This document shows, piece by piece, positions 25,586 to 35,153 of a DNA stretch of 64,000 nucleotides; the stretch's first letter is position 1; each line of letters begins with the position of its first letter. Below the pieces are notes generated by a model, which saw only the letters and a program-made list of their open reading frames with translations, was not told where the DNA came from and did no database searches. This stretch comes from Mycobacterium sp. 1081908.1 (GTDB taxonomy: Bacteria; Actinomycetota; Actinomycetes; Mycobacteriales; Mycobacteriaceae). Location: positions 1 through 64,000 of the forward strand of contig NZ_LZLY01000158.1 of assembly GCF_001673535.1 (NCBI RefSeq), in the 5' to 3' direction. The translations under genes and the position numbers were made by a program.

Positions 25586-28500
25586 CTAGAGCAGCGGGCG
25601 CTTGCCGTGCCCGTTGCCGTTGGCGCCCCGCTGCGACGGGGCGCTCGTCCCGAACAGCGGCAGCGGGTTGCCGAGGTCGTCGTCGGCCGATTGGTCGCCG
25701 TGCCCGTTGCCGTTCGAGTGCCCATTCCCGTTGGCGCCGACGGTGATCGGCCGGGGCGACAGGAAGTCCTGGCCGAACAGCGGCAGTGAGTGGCCGAGGT
25801 AGCGATCGCTCTTGTGCTTGCCGTTGCCGTTGGTGGGCGTGGTGTAATCCGGCGCCGAATCGCGCAGATCGTCGGTCACCTGGCCCGGCACGCGGCTGAG
25901 GTCGAACAGCGGGAGCGCGTGGTTGGAAAGGCGTTGGCGCTTCGGCCGTTTCCCGGTCTTGGCGGGGGCGGCGCCGGCGGGCCGTGTCCCGCGCGACTTG
26001 GTCCGCGGCTTGTGCCCCGGCGGGACGAGTTTCAGGCGAACGAGCAGGTCGTCGGGGATCAACGGTTGAGGGGCACCGTTCGCCGCCGGGGAAGCGGCCG
26101 CCGGGGCCAGGGCGGCCGGGCTGGGGATCACCTTCATCTTGACCAGCTGGTCCGCCAGCTGATTCAGCTGGTGCTGCTTCTTCTGGTGGGCCGCGTAAAC
26201 CTGGGCGGGGGTCTTGCCGAGATGCGAAGGCCACCAGTTCTTTTGGCCGATCAGCGCGGCCATGGCCGGCACCGTGATCGAGCGCACCAGGAACGTGTCG
26301 ATCAGGATGCCCATCCCGAGGATGAAGCCGGCCTCGGCCATGGTGTAGATGCTGGCGCTCATCAACCCGAACATCGAGGCGGCGAAGATCAGGCCGGCCG
26401 ACGTGATGACGCCCCCGGTCGAACCGACGGTGCGAATGACGCCGACCCGCACGCCGTGCGGGGATTCGTCGCGGATGCGCGAGATGAGCAGCATGTTGTA
26501 GTCCGCGCCGACCGCGACGAGCAGGATGAAGGACAGCCCGGGCAGGCTCCAGTGCAGGTTCTGCCCGAGCAGCAGCTGGAACACCAGGACGCCCAAGCCC
26601 ATTGCCGACAGGTACGACAGCAGCACCGACCCGATCAGGTACAGCGGCGCGACGACCGCCCGCAGCAGGCCGACCAGGATCAGGAACACGATCATGATCG
26701 TGGCGAAGACGATGTAGCCGATGTCGTTGTTGTAATAGTCACGCGTGTCGGCGAGACCGCTCGGCACACCCGCCACCTGCACCGTGGCGTCCGACAGTTC
26801 GGTGTTGGGCTGCGCCGACTGCGCGGCCTTGATGATCTTCGGGATCTGATCCATGGCATCGGTGGAGAACGGGTTGAGCCCGCTCTGGATCAGGTACCGC
26901 GCCGCGTGCCCGTCGGGGGACAGGAAGATCGCCGCGCCCTGCTTGAACTCGTCCCTCGTCAGGATCTGCGGGGGGATATTGAAACCGGACATCGACGGCT
27001 TGTTGTCGGTGTCGTGCTTCATGCTCAGCAGGAATTGCGACGCCTCGTTGAGGCCGCTGCCGATCTGCCTGGTCGAATCGACGAGTTGTTTCACCCCACC
27101 CGCGATCGCGCGGCTGCCGTCGGCGAGCGCGTTGGCGCCCTGTTGCGCCTGGCTCATGGTGGTCTGCAGGTCCCTGATCGTCTTCATGGCGGCGGAGGCC
27201 TGGGACAGGCCTTGCTGGGCGGTGTTCAACGTCTGCCCGACCGTCTGCGTTTTGCCGGCCGCTTGCAGGTTGTGGGCCATGATCTTGATCGAGTTGAGGG
27301 TGCCGTCGTTGTTTGCCTGCACCATCGCGGCCAAACCGGACCGTGAGCTCACGCACCCCGGGTCGGTGTTGCATTCCGGGCTGTTGTTGAGGGCGTTCAG
27401 CATCGGGCTGGCCCACGCGGCGATGTTCTCGGTGTTCACGGTGGACATGTTGAGGTTGTCGCCGAGGGTCTTCATCTGCCCGGTGAGGGCGGCGCCCTGG
27501 TCGAGCGCGGCGATGGTGCGGTCGCCACCGGCCATTTGCTCCATCGCCGTCAGCGCCGAGACCGCCGGGCCGAGGCTGGTCAGGGCGCCGCTGACCTGAT
27601 CGCGCAGCATCGCCAGGGCGTCGGCCAACTGATTGGAGCCGTTGACCAGCCGGTCCAGGTCGTTCCCGTGCTCGTTGATCTGGCGGGATCCGTCATCGAG
27701 CTTGCTGCCGACCTCACCGGCCTGGAACGAGATCTTGGTCTGCTCCAGCGGTTCGCCGTTGGGCCGGGTCAGGCCGCGCACCATCGTGATGTCGGGCAGT
27801 TGGCTCACCCGGGCGGCCATCTGCTCCAGGTCGGCGAGGGCGGCCGGCGTCCTCAAGTCGTGCGATGGCGATTTGATGAACAGCACCATCGGTGTCAGCG
27901 CGTTCGCCGGGAAATGGCGATTCATCACGTCATAGCCCTTGGAGCTGTCCACGGACGCGGGCATCGTCTTGAGGTCGTCGTAGTTGAACCGCATCACGGC
28001 CGTGCAACTGGCCAAACCGATGAGCACGATCAGGCTGCCGACCAGGTGGATGCGGGGCCGGCGCACGACGCGGGTGCCCATGATGCGCCACATCCGGGTG
28101 GTCAGCTCGCGTCGGGGCTTGATCCAGCCGCGACGCCCGGCCAGCACCAACAGCGCCGGCAACAGCGTGACGGCACACAGGAACGCCACGATGACCGAAA
28201 TCGAAATCGCCGGGCCGACAGTCGAAAACACTTCCAGCTTGGTGAAGACCATCGCGAGGAACGCGACCGCGACGGTGGCCGCCGACGCGGCGATCACCTT
28301 GCCGATCGACATCAACGCCATCTTCACGGCTTCGTCGGACGGGTGGCCCTTTCGCACGTAGTCGTGATAGCGGCTGATCAGGAAGACGGCATAGTCCGTT
28401 CCCGCCCCGACCATGACGGCGGTCATCAGGACCAGGGTCTGCAGGGCGAACGGCAGGCCGATCTCGCTCAGCCCGGACAGGACGCCCTGCGACGTCCCGA

Positions 28501-29284
28501 TGGACGCACCGATGTTGATCAGCGGCACCAACATCGTGATGATGTTGCGATAGATCATGAAAAGAATGAGCAGCACCGAGACCACGGTGCCGATCTCAAT
28601 GAAATGGGCGTCTTCCAGCGCCATTTCGGTCGCATCGGCGATCGTGGCCAGCGGCCCGCTGACGTGGGCGGTCAGCGAGGTTCCCGCGGTGACCTCTTTG
28701 GCGATGTCTTTGACGTGGTGGTAGGCCGCGATCGTCGACGGCGCGGTGCCCGCGCCGGGGAACGAGATCGGCAGGATGAAGGCCTTGCCGTCCTTGCTGG
28801 CCAGGACCTCGCGCATCTGGGGGTTGGTCAGGAAGTCCTGCACCGTCAGCTTGTCGGCCGTGTCCTGGCGCAGCTTGTCCACCAGCCTGGCGTAGAGGGC
28901 CTCGTCGGCGGGTGTGATGCCGTTCTCGTCGCTGAGCAGGATCATCAGCAGGGAACCGCCGCCGCCCAGCGGATTGTCGCCGCCGCCGGCCCCGGCGGCG
29001 TCTCCCGCCTTCTTGGCGTCTCCGGGGGCTTTGGGGGCGCCGGGCATGGCGAAGGCCTTGGCCATTTCCTGGTTGACGACCACCGTCGGGGCGTTGTCGG
29101 GCAAGGCCTTCGGCTCGCGCTTGCTGGCCTGCACCGGCAGCGGGGGGAAGACCAGTGCCAGGGTGACCGCGAACCCGATCCACGCGGCGATGACAAGCAG
29201 GGGCCACCGCACGACGATGTCGCCTATGCGGTCGAAGATTCCCCCAGGCTTGGCTGCCTCGCCCGTGCCAGTCCGGCTCGACAC
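25586..29284 (-). CDS. mmpL12: RND transporter MmpL12-like, with repeat-bearing cytoplasmic tail
   Basis: GTG at 29284; 1232 aa, about 85 longer than the ~1146 aa I remember for M. tuberculosis MmpL12. One N-terminal helix (about 25-48) precedes a periplasmic domain, then helices in blocks with GTDYAVFLISRYHDYVRKG and, in the second half, VGADYNMLLISRIRDE, the proton-relay Asp-Tyr motifs of MmpL proteins. The second periplasmic domain holds heptad-rich coiled-coil segments. After residue about 1040 comes a hydrophilic tail, ending in three ~42-aa repeats each containing LPLF (1122, 1165, 1206). It should carry the acylated LOS precursor across the inner membrane. Confidence 0.92.
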   Translation of the reverse strand: MSSRTGTGEAAKPGGIFDRIGDIVVRWPLLVIAAWIGFAVTLALVFPPLPVQASKREPKALPDNAPTVVVNQEMAKAFAMPGAPKAPGDAKKAGDAAGAGGGDNPLGGGGSLLMILLSDENGITPADEALYARLVDKLRQDTADKLTVQDFLTNPQMREVLASKDGKAFILPISFPGAGTAPSTIAAYHHVKDIAKEVTAGTSLTAHVSGPLATIADATEMALEDAHFIEIGTVVSVLLILFMIYRNIITMLVPLINIGASIGTSQGVLSGLSEIGLPFALQTLVLMTAVMVGAGTDYAVFLISRYHDYVRKGHPSDEAVKMALMSIGKVIAASAATVAVAFLAMVFTKLEVFSTVGPAISISVIVAFLCAVTLLPALLVLAGRRGWIKPRRELTTRMWRIMGTRVVRRPRIHLVGSLIVLIGLASCTAVMRFNYDDLKTMPASVDSSKGYDVMNRHFPANALTPMVLFIKSPSHDLRTPAALADLEQMAARVSQLPDITMVRGLTRPNGEPLEQTKISFQAGEVGSKLDDGSRQINEHGNDLDRLVNGSNQLADALAMLRDQVSGALTSLGPAVSALTAMEQMAGGDRTIAALDQGAALTGQMKTLGDNLNMSTVNTENIAAWASPMLNALNNSPECNTDPGCVSSRSGLAAMVQANNDGTLNSIKIMAHNLQAAGKTQTVGQTLNTAQQGLSQASAAMKTIRDLQTTMSQAQQGANALADGSRAIAGGVKQLVDSTRQIGSGLNEASQFLLSMKHDTDNKPSMSGFNIPPQILTRDEFKQGAAIFLSPDGHAARYLIQSGLNPFSTDAMDQIPKIIKAAQSAQPNTELSDATVQVAGVPSGLADTRDYYNNDIGYIVFATIMIVFLILVGLLRAVVAPLYLIGSVLLSYLSAMGLGVLVFQLLLGQNLHWSLPGLSFILLVAVGADYNMLLISRIRDESPHGVRVGVIRTVGSTGGVITSAGLIFAASMFGLMSASIYTMAEAGFILGMGILIDTFLVRSITVPAMAALIGQKNWWPSHLGKTPAQVYAAHQKKQHQLNQLADQLVKMKVIPSPAALAPAAASPAANGAPQPLIPDDLLVRLKLVPPGHKPRTKSRGTRPAGAAPAKTGKRPKRQRLSNHALPLFDLSRVPGQVTDDLRDSAPDYTTPTNGNGKHKSDRYLGHSLPLFGQDFLSPRPITVGANGNGHSNGNGHGDQSADDDLGNPLPLFGTSAPSQRGANGNGHGKRPLL

Positions 29285-29461
29285 CCAACCACCCTACAAT
29301 CCAGCCCACACTCGCGTGGGGTAATCAAGATCTAAACGGTGACCGTGACATTGCTGTGATCTTGAAGTGAACGCGCTGGTCAGGCCCGCAATTGCGGGTC
29401 TCGAAGAGGTCAAGGCGGCTATTCGGCGCGTAGCGCCGCGGATCCGTGCAACACTCTCCCC

Positions 29462-30247
29462 GTGGCTCTCAAATACCGCCTGCAATCCAACCCACTGGTC
29501 GGCAAGCTCACCACGAAGTACTTTCTGCCCCTTGGCACCCGCCAGGTCGGCGACGACGTGGTCTTCTTCAACTTCGGCTACGAAGAGGACCCGCCGATGG
29601 GCCTGCCGTTGGCGGCATCCGACGAACCCAACCGGTACTGCATCCAGCTCTATCACGTGACCGCCTCGCAGACCGATCTCACCGGCAAGAAGGTGCTGGA
29701 GGTCAGTTGCGGGGCGGGCGGGGGCGCGTCCTACATCGTGCGAAACCTCGGCCCGGCCGCCTACACGGGGTTGGACCTCAACCCCGCCAGCATCGACAAG
29801 TGCCGGGAACGGCACCAGCTGCCCGGCCTGGATTTCGTGCAGGGCGACGCGGAGAACCTGCCCTTCCCCGACGGCTCGTTCGACGCGGTGGTCAACGTCG
29901 AGGCCTCCCACCAGTACCCCCACTTCGCTCGGTTCCTCGAGGAGGTGGCGCGTGTGCTGCGGCCCGGGGGGCATTTCCTGTACACCGATTCGCGTCGCGC
30001 TCCTGTCGTCGCCGAGTGGGAGGCGGCGCTGGCCGCCGCGCCGCTGCGCAAGGTCTCGGAACGGGACATCGACGCCGAGGCCAAGCGCGGGCTGGACGCC
30101 AACACGCACCGGACCCAGCAGCAGATCAGCGACCGATTGCCGGGATTCATGAACTCCCTGATCCGTTACGGCGTCGGGGTGATGGATTGGGATCTGCGCC
30201 GCGCCGGGGGCTTCTCTTATCGCGTCTATCACTTCGTCAAGGATTGA
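29462..30247 (+). CDS. SAM-dependent sugar O-methyltransferase (Rv1523-like)
   Basis: GTG at 29462, 261 aa. The N-terminus NPLVGKLTTKYFLPLGTRQVG and FFNFGYEEDPP mark the mycobacterial glycolipid deoxysugar methyltransferase group (Rv1523; Rv2952 of PGL; Mtf enzymes of GPL). VLEVSCGAGGGASYIV is SAM motif I, LPFPDGSFDAVVNVEASHQYP motif II/III, and RVLRPGGHFLYTD the post-motif strand. It probably methylates a rhamnose or fucose hydroxyl on LOS. It is divergent from the MmpL12-like gene (177 bp apart) and starts a plus-strand run with the GT1 and WbbL2-like genes. Confidence 0.88.
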   Translation: MALKYRLQSNPLVGKLTTKYFLPLGTRQVGDDVVFFNFGYEEDPPMGLPLAASDEPNRYCIQLYHVTASQTDLTGKKVLEVSCGAGGGASYIVRNLGPAAYTGLDLNPASIDKCRERHQLPGLDFVQGDAENLPFPDGSFDAVVNVEASHQYPHFARFLEEVARVLRPGGHFLYTDSRRAPVVAEWEAALAAAPLRKVSERDIDAEAKRGLDANTHRTQQQISDRLPGFMNSLIRYGVGVMDWDLRRAGGFSYRVYHFVKD

Positions 30248-30263
30248 TGGGCTCGACTCCGTC

Positions 30264-31511
30264 ATGAAGTTTGCGTTGGCGAGCTACGGAACTCGCGGCG
30301 ATATCGAGCCGTGCGCCGCCATCGGCCGGGAGCTGCAGCGTCGCGGGCACGAGGTGCGGGTGGCGGTGCCGCCCAACCTGATTGGTTTCGTCGAGTCCGC
30401 CGGGCTGCCCGCCGTCGCCTACGGGCAGCGGGATTCCCAGCAGCAGCTCGACGAGGACTTCCTGCATAACTCGTGGAAGATCCAAAATCCGGTCAAGTTG
30501 GCGCGCGAGGCCATGGAGCCGGTCAGGGCGGGCTACGAGGAGCTGGGCGCCGCGCTCAAGACGCTCGCGGACGGGGTCGACCTGCTGCTGACCGGCCAGC
30601 TCTATCAGGAGATCGCCGCCAATGTGGCCGAGCGCTACGACATTCCGCTGGCTGCGCTGCACTTCTACCCGATGCGGCCCAACGGCCAGGTGGCTTTTCC
30701 CGCGCGACTGCCCGCGCCGGTGGTGCGCTCGACGATGAAAACCCTCGACTGGATGTACTGGCGGTTCACCCGGGGCGCCGAGGACGAGCAGCGCCGGGAT
30801 CTGGGTCTGCCGAAGGCGACTTGCCCCGCGCCGCAACGCATGTCAGAACAGGGCGCGTTGGAGATCCAGGCCTACGACGAGCTGTGCTTCCCCGGGCTGG
30901 CGGCGGAGTGGGGTGCCCGGCGGCCGTTCGTCGGCGCGTTGACCATGGAGTCGCCGACCGACGCCGACGACGAGGTCGCGTCCTGGATCACCGCCGGAAC
31001 GCCGCCGATCTATTTCGGGTTCGGCAGCATGCCCGTCGGGTCGCTCGCGGATCTGGTCACCATGATCGGCGGGGCCTGCGCGGAGCTGGGCGAACGGGCC
31101 CTGATCTGCTCGCGGGCGCGGGACCGCGGCGTTCCCGATTTCGACCACGTGAAGGTCGTCGCGGCGGTCAATCACGCCGCCATATTTCCGACCTGTCGCG
31201 CGGTCGTGCACCACGGCGGCTCCGGCACCACGGCGGCGGGGTTGCGCGCGGGCGTCCCGGCGCTGATCCTCTGGATCACCTCCGATCAGCCGATCTGGGC
31301 GGCCCAGGTCAAACAGCTGAAAGTCGGCTCGGCGCGGCGATTCTCCAGCACCACCCGCAAAACGCTGGTCGCCGACCTCGCGTCGATCCTCGCGCCCGCG
31401 TACGTCAGCCGGGCGCGTGACATCGCCTCGCGGATGACCAAGCCCGCCGAGAGCGTCGCCAACGCCGCCGATCTGCTGGAAAAAGCCGCCCGACGCGAGG
31501 GTTTCGGCTGA
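30264..31511 (+). CDS. GT1 glycosyltransferase (Rv1524-like, rhamnosyltransferase group)
   Basis: ATG at 30264, 16 bp after the methyltransferase; 415 aa. GT-B fold of the UGT/antibiotic glycosyltransferase type: ALASYGTRGDIEPCAAIG at the N-terminus, IYFGFGSMPVG in the second lobe, and the donor-binding motif VVHHGGSGTTAAGLRAGVPAL. This family includes the GPL Gtf enzymes and Rv1524. Bases 31083-31314 are identical to the reverse complement of 32550-32781 in the second GT1 gene, so its donor-binding half has been homogenised with that gene. Its TGA overlaps the next ATG (TGATG). Confidence 0.92.
   Translation: MKFALASYGTRGDIEPCAAIGRELQRRGHEVRVAVPPNLIGFVESAGLPAVAYGQRDSQQQLDEDFLHNSWKIQNPVKLAREAMEPVRAGYEELGAALKTLADGVDLLLTGQLYQEIAANVAERYDIPLAALHFYPMRPNGQVAFPARLPAPVVRSTMKTLDWMYWRFTRGAEDEQRRDLGLPKATCPAPQRMSEQGALEIQAYDELCFPGLAAEWGARRPFVGALTMESPTDADDEVASWITAGTPPIYFGFGSMPVGSLADLVTMIGGACAELGERALICSRARDRGVPDFDHVKVVAAVNHAAIFPTCRAVVHHGGSGTTAAGLRAGVPALILWITSDQPIWAAQVKQLKVGSARRFSSTTRKTLVADLASILAPAYVSRARDIASRMTKPAESVANAADLLEKAARREGFG
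31083..31314 (+). repeat. 232-bp perfect inverted repeat, left arm
   Basis: Base-for-base comparison shows this stretch equals the reverse complement of 32550-32781; the first mismatches are at 31082 and 31315, and a further 11-12 bases match after the latter. It encodes the GT1 donor-binding segment from ELGERALICSR to QPIWAAQVK. Confidence 0.93.
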
Positions 31512-32344
31512 TGCCGGAACGTCCCGCGGGGTCGCGCGGCCCGGGGTACGCTCCGGTGGTGTCCTTACTGATCACCGTGCCGGTTTACGGGCAGCACGAG
31601 TACACACACGCGCTGATAGCCGATTTGGAGCGCGAGGGCGCCGACTACCTGATCGTCGACAATCGCGGCGATTACCCCAAGGTCGGCAACGAGCGCGTGG
31701 CCACGCCCGGCACGAACCTGGGCTGGGCCGGGGGCAGCGAGCTCGGGTTCCGAACTGCGTTCGCGGAGGGCTACTCCCACGCGATGACGCTCAACAACGA
31801 CACCCGGCTCTCCCGGGGATTCGTCGCCGCCCTGCTCGACCCGCGCCTGCCCGCGGACGTCGGGATGGTGGGGCCGCTGTTCAACATCGGGTTCCCGTAC
31901 GCGGTGATCGAGGGGATACCGGACGCCGCGAGTTACGTTCCGCAGCCGCGGTATCGGGTGGTGCCCGCCATCGAGGGGACGGCGCTGGTGATGTCGCGGG
32001 AATGCTGGGACGCCGTCGGGGGAATGGATCTCGACACCTTCGGGCGCTACGGCTGGGGGCTGGATCTCGACCTCGCGCTGCGGGCACGAAAAGCCGGATT
32101 CGGTGTCTACACGACGGAAATGGCCTACGTCAACCATTTTGGGCGCAGGACCGCGAAGGTCCACTTCGGCGGCCTGAAGTACCACTGGGGCTCCAGCCGC
32201 GCGATGATCCTGGGGTTGCGCAAGACGCACGGCTGGTTCGCGGCCATGGGAATCCTGCGCGAGATGGGCGCGGCGCACCACCGCAAGTGGTACAGGTCTT
32301 TCCCGCTCGTCGGGCACGACGCCGCCGCCAGCCGGAACCCCTAG
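31511..32344 (+). CDS. wbbL2: GT2 rhamnosyltransferase-like protein (WbbL2-like)
   Basis: ATG at 31511 overlaps the GT1 stop by one base; 277 aa. An internal GTG at 31559 would give 261 aa, the length I recall for Rv1525, and is a real alternative. LLITVPVYGQHEYTHALI and YLIVDNRGDYP begin the GT-A fold; NLGWAGGSELGF and MTLNNDTRLS carry the WbbL-type motifs, and YGWGLDLDLALRARKAGFGVY the acceptor-side acidic block. It probably adds a rhamnose or related sugar to LOS. It lies between the arms of the 232-bp inverted repeat. Confidence 0.87.
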   Translation: MPERPAGSRGPGYAPVVSLLITVPVYGQHEYTHALIADLEREGADYLIVDNRGDYPKVGNERVATPGTNLGWAGGSELGFRTAFAEGYSHAMTLNNDTRLSRGFVAALLDPRLPADVGMVGPLFNIGFPYAVIEGIPDAASYVPQPRYRVVPAIEGTALVMSRECWDAVGGMDLDTFGRYGWGLDLDLALRARKAGFGVYTTEMAYVNHFGRRTAKVHFGGLKYHWGSSRAMILGLRKTHGWFAAMGILREMGAAHHRKWYRSFPLVGHDAAASRNP

Positions 32345-32358
32345 CGGCACGGGCCGTT

Positions 32359-33600
32359 TCAGACGCCGACGCGGACGGTCTGCTCCAGCAGGTCGGCGGC
32401 GGCAACCACGCCGACGGCCGGTCTGGACATCTGCGGCGCGATCTCGCGGGCCCGGGCCACGCAGTCCGGTGCGAGGATCTTGCGCAGCTGCCTGACCAAC
32501 GATTTGCGGGTCATGTGCGAAAGTTTCTTGGCGGAACCGACTTTCAGCCGTTTGACCTGGGCCGCCCAGATCGGCTGATCGGAGGTGATCCAGAGGATCA
32601 GCGCCGGGACGCCCGCGCGCAACCCCGCCGCCGTGGTGCCGGAGCCGCCGTGGTGCACGACCGCGCGACAGGTCGGAAATATGGCGGCGTGATTGACCGC
32701 CGCGACGACCTTCACGTGGTCGAAATCGGGAACGCCGCGGTCCCGCGCCCGCGAGCAGATCAGGGCCCGTTCGCCCAGCTCGGCGCAGGCGTCGGCGATC
32801 ATGGCCACCGTCTCGGCGGGGGACCGGACCGGTGTGCTGCCGAAACCGAAGTAAATCGGCGGCTTCCCCGCCGCGATCCACGACGCGACCTCGTCGTCGG
32901 TGTCCGCGGCCAACTCCAGGGTCAGCGAACCCACGAAGGGGCGCTTGCCATCCCACTCCGCCGCGAGGCCGGGGAACAGCGCCCGGTCGTAGGCCTGGAT
33001 TTCGAGTGTCCCGGCCATCCGCTGCCACGCGGGAACCGTGGTGCGCGGCAGGCCCAGTTCGCGCCGCTGCGCGTCCTCGTCCGGCTTGGTGAAACGCGAA
33101 TACAGCCACCAGCCCGCCGACAGCGTGGTGCGGACGGCCGGCGCCGGCGACGGCAGAAACGGAACGCCGATCTGACCGTTGACCCGCACCGGGAAGTGAT
33201 GTAGCCCCGCCACCGGAATGTCGTGGTATTCCGCGACATTCGCCACGACCCCGTGGTAGGTCTGGCCCGTCAGCAGCAGGTCCGCCCCGTCGGCCAGCGA
33301 GGTTAGCGTCCGGCTCATCTCCGCCCAGCCCTCGACGAAGAGCGACCTGAAGGTGTGCATGAAGTTGACCGGGTTCTGGGGCTTGAAGGCGTTGTGGGTG
33401 AAGTCCGCGACGGCCACCACCTGCTCGCGCGTGTCCGGACCGTAGGGGACGGCGGGCACCCCGGCCGACTCGACGAAGTCAACCAGGTTGGGCGGCACCG
33501 CCATTCGGACATCGTGCCCGCGGCGCCGCAGTTCCACGCCCACCGTGGCGCCGGGCTCGATGTCGCCGCGGGTACCGTGGGCCGCCAAGACAAACTTCAT
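32359..33600 (-). CDS. GT1 glycosyltransferase (Rv1526c-like)
   Basis: I use the ATG at 33600 (MKFVLAAHGTRGDIEPGATVG), which aligns with the start of the other GT1 gene; GGAAGG lies upstream; 413 aa. An ATG seven codons earlier is possible. IYFGFGSTPVRS and VVHHGGSGTTAAGLRAGVPAL are the GT1 donor-site motifs. Outside the shared 232 bp, the two GT1 proteins are clearly different (for example MTRKSLVRQL against TTRKTLVADL), so they likely use different acceptors. The gene is convergent with wbbL2 and 49 bp downstream of papA on the same strand. Rv1526c is the likely counterpart. Confidence 0.91.
   Translation of the reverse strand: MKFVLAAHGTRGDIEPGATVGVELRRRGHDVRMAVPPNLVDFVESAGVPAVPYGPDTREQVVAVADFTHNAFKPQNPVNFMHTFRSLFVEGWAEMSRTLTSLADGADLLLTGQTYHGVVANVAEYHDIPVAGLHHFPVRVNGQIGVPFLPSPAPAVRTTLSAGWWLYSRFTKPDEDAQRRELGLPRTTVPAWQRMAGTLEIQAYDRALFPGLAAEWDGKRPFVGSLTLELAADTDDEVASWIAAGKPPIYFGFGSTPVRSPAETVAMIADACAELGERALICSRARDRGVPDFDHVKVVAAVNHAAIFPTCRAVVHHGGSGTTAAGLRAGVPALILWITSDQPIWAAQVKRLKVGSAKKLSHMTRKSLVRQLRKILAPDCVARAREIAPQMSRPAVGVVAAADLLEQTVRVGV
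32550..32781 (-). repeat. 232-bp perfect inverted repeat, right arm
   Basis: Partner of 31083-31314, inside the second GT1 gene. The 1235 bases between the arms hold the 3' ends of both GT1 genes and the whole wbbL2-like gene. Confidence 0.93.
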
Positions 33601-33649
33601 CGACGGAGCTTCGCCTTCCACTTCGCTCGAGGACGAAGCGCTTCGCAGC

Positions 33650-35095
33650 TTACCTGGCTACGCGAACCGGAACCGCGGCCAGCTTGCCCGCGACGACCCG
33701 GTCGAACACCGACTTCAAGGCCTCCGTGTAGCGAATCACGGACTCGCGGGCGACCGGGTTGTTCGGGTAGGACACCATGATGGAGACCTCGTCGAACAGC
33801 CGGAACACCGTGGAGTACATGTACGCCGGGCTGCGGCCGTCGGTGAACGCCGTCGCGTTCACGCCGTCCAGCGCGGTGGCGACGATGCCGGACAGCGGAG
33901 GAAGGCCCGCGTCCATGTAGCTCATCATGGTGAACTGCGGTCCGTGCTTACGTAGCCAGGGAGCCAATTCCAGCACGCGGTCGAACGGCACGTTCGCCAG
34001 ATCCATGTTCGCGTCGAAGGAGGCCTGCGCGGCGCGGGCCGTTTCCTCGAACGAGTTCGGGTCGACGGGAACAGTGAACGGCACCACGCCGGTGAACCAG
34101 CCCACCGTCATGAAGTCCGCCGGGCTCTTCCGCTTGTCGGTGGGGGTAAGCCCGTAATACGTTTCCGCGCCGCTCAATTCGTATTGAGCCAGGGCGGCGC
34201 AGGCGAACAGGCCACCGCTGAACCGGGCGCCCGCCTGCTGGCACAGCGCCTCGAACTGGGCCGTTTGGTCCGGGCCGAGCAGCCGCTCGACATGGGTGTC
34301 ACCGCCGCAGGGAATCGACTGGTCGCCCAGCGGCAACGGGAAGTCGGGCAGGGTCCCGCCGTTGGCCTCGGCGAACTCGATCCACTTGCGCACCTCCGGG
34401 GACTCCAGCGTCATCCCGGACACGATGTTGTGCTCCCGCATGCAGAAGTCGTCGTAGCTGGCCGCCGGCGGCAGCGCGACCGGCGCCTTGCCCTCGATGA
34501 GCGCGGTGTAGTTCATCAAGATCTCGACGTACAGCCCGGCGAGCAACATCGGATCGCAGTGCAGGTGGTCGACGACCGCGTACAGCGCGAAGCGGTCCTC
34601 GTGCTGGACGATGCCGAACCGGAAGCAGTCCCACTGCAGCGGGTCGGGCGTCGCGAGCACGTGCTCACGCCACTCGAGCTCCGTCATCACGCCGTACTCC
34701 TTCGCGACGAAGTTGATGTCGCGCGGGTTCTTCAGGGTGTGCCGGACGATGTTCTTCTCGTCGGTGTACTCGAACCAGCTGTGGTACGTCGCGTGGCGAC
34801 GGATGTGCGCGTTGATGACGTAGGTCATCGCGCGGATGTCGCAGCGCCCGGGCACATCCCAGGACCCCATGATCGCCCGCGAGTAATCCAGCCCGCGCTC
34901 GCGGAACTCGACGAACCCGCGTAGGTGACCCGCCTGCATGGAGCTGGCCGGCACCGGGCTCACCGGCGCCTGGCGAGCCTTCGCGATGCAGCCGGGCGTG
35001 GGCTGCCACGTCACGACCGAACCCGCGCCCGGGTACCAGTCGTACGCGTTGCCCACTCGCAGGCTGTCGTGCTCAGAGCCTCCACCTATGAACAC
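33650..35095 (-). CDS. Polyketide-associated acyltransferase (PapA family)
   Basis: GTG at 35095 preceded by AAGGAGGGAAAC, a near-ideal ribosome site; 481 aa. VGNAYDWYPGAGSVVTWQPT is a PapA N-terminal signature. The catalytic HxxxD is His177-Asp181 in DHLHCDP; TVGWFTGVVPF is the equivalent of the structural DFGWG motif. PapA proteins move acyl chains from a polyketide synthase to trehalose or diols. Placed between Pks5 and the GT1 gene, it should esterify the LOS trehalose core with the Pks5 product. Whether it corresponds to the pap gene of M. canettii or to papA4 I cannot settle by eye. Confidence 0.92.
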   Translation of the reverse strand: MFIGGGSEHDSLRVGNAYDWYPGAGSVVTWQPTPGCIAKARQAPVSPVPASSMQAGHLRGFVEFRERGLDYSRAIMGSWDVPGRCDIRAMTYVINAHIRRHATYHSWFEYTDEKNIVRHTLKNPRDINFVAKEYGVMTELEWREHVLATPDPLQWDCFRFGIVQHEDRFALYAVVDHLHCDPMLLAGLYVEILMNYTALIEGKAPVALPPAASYDDFCMREHNIVSGMTLESPEVRKWIEFAEANGGTLPDFPLPLGDQSIPCGGDTHVERLLGPDQTAQFEALCQQAGARFSGGLFACAALAQYELSGAETYYGLTPTDKRKSPADFMTVGWFTGVVPFTVPVDPNSFEETARAAQASFDANMDLANVPFDRVLELAPWLRKHGPQFTMMSYMDAGLPPLSGIVATALDGVNATAFTDGRSPAYMYSTVFRLFDEVSIMVSYPNNPVARESVIRYTEALKSVFDRVVAGKLAAVPVRVAR

Positions 35096-35153
35096 GTTTC
35101 CCTCCTTAAATACCGGCCTAAGCAGTGCAGTCGACTTTGACGTAGGACCTATC

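Noticed and set aside
27536..29335. 599-codon plus-strand frame opposite the MmpL12-like gene
   Set aside because: Antisense shadow, His/Asp/Gln-rich without motifs.
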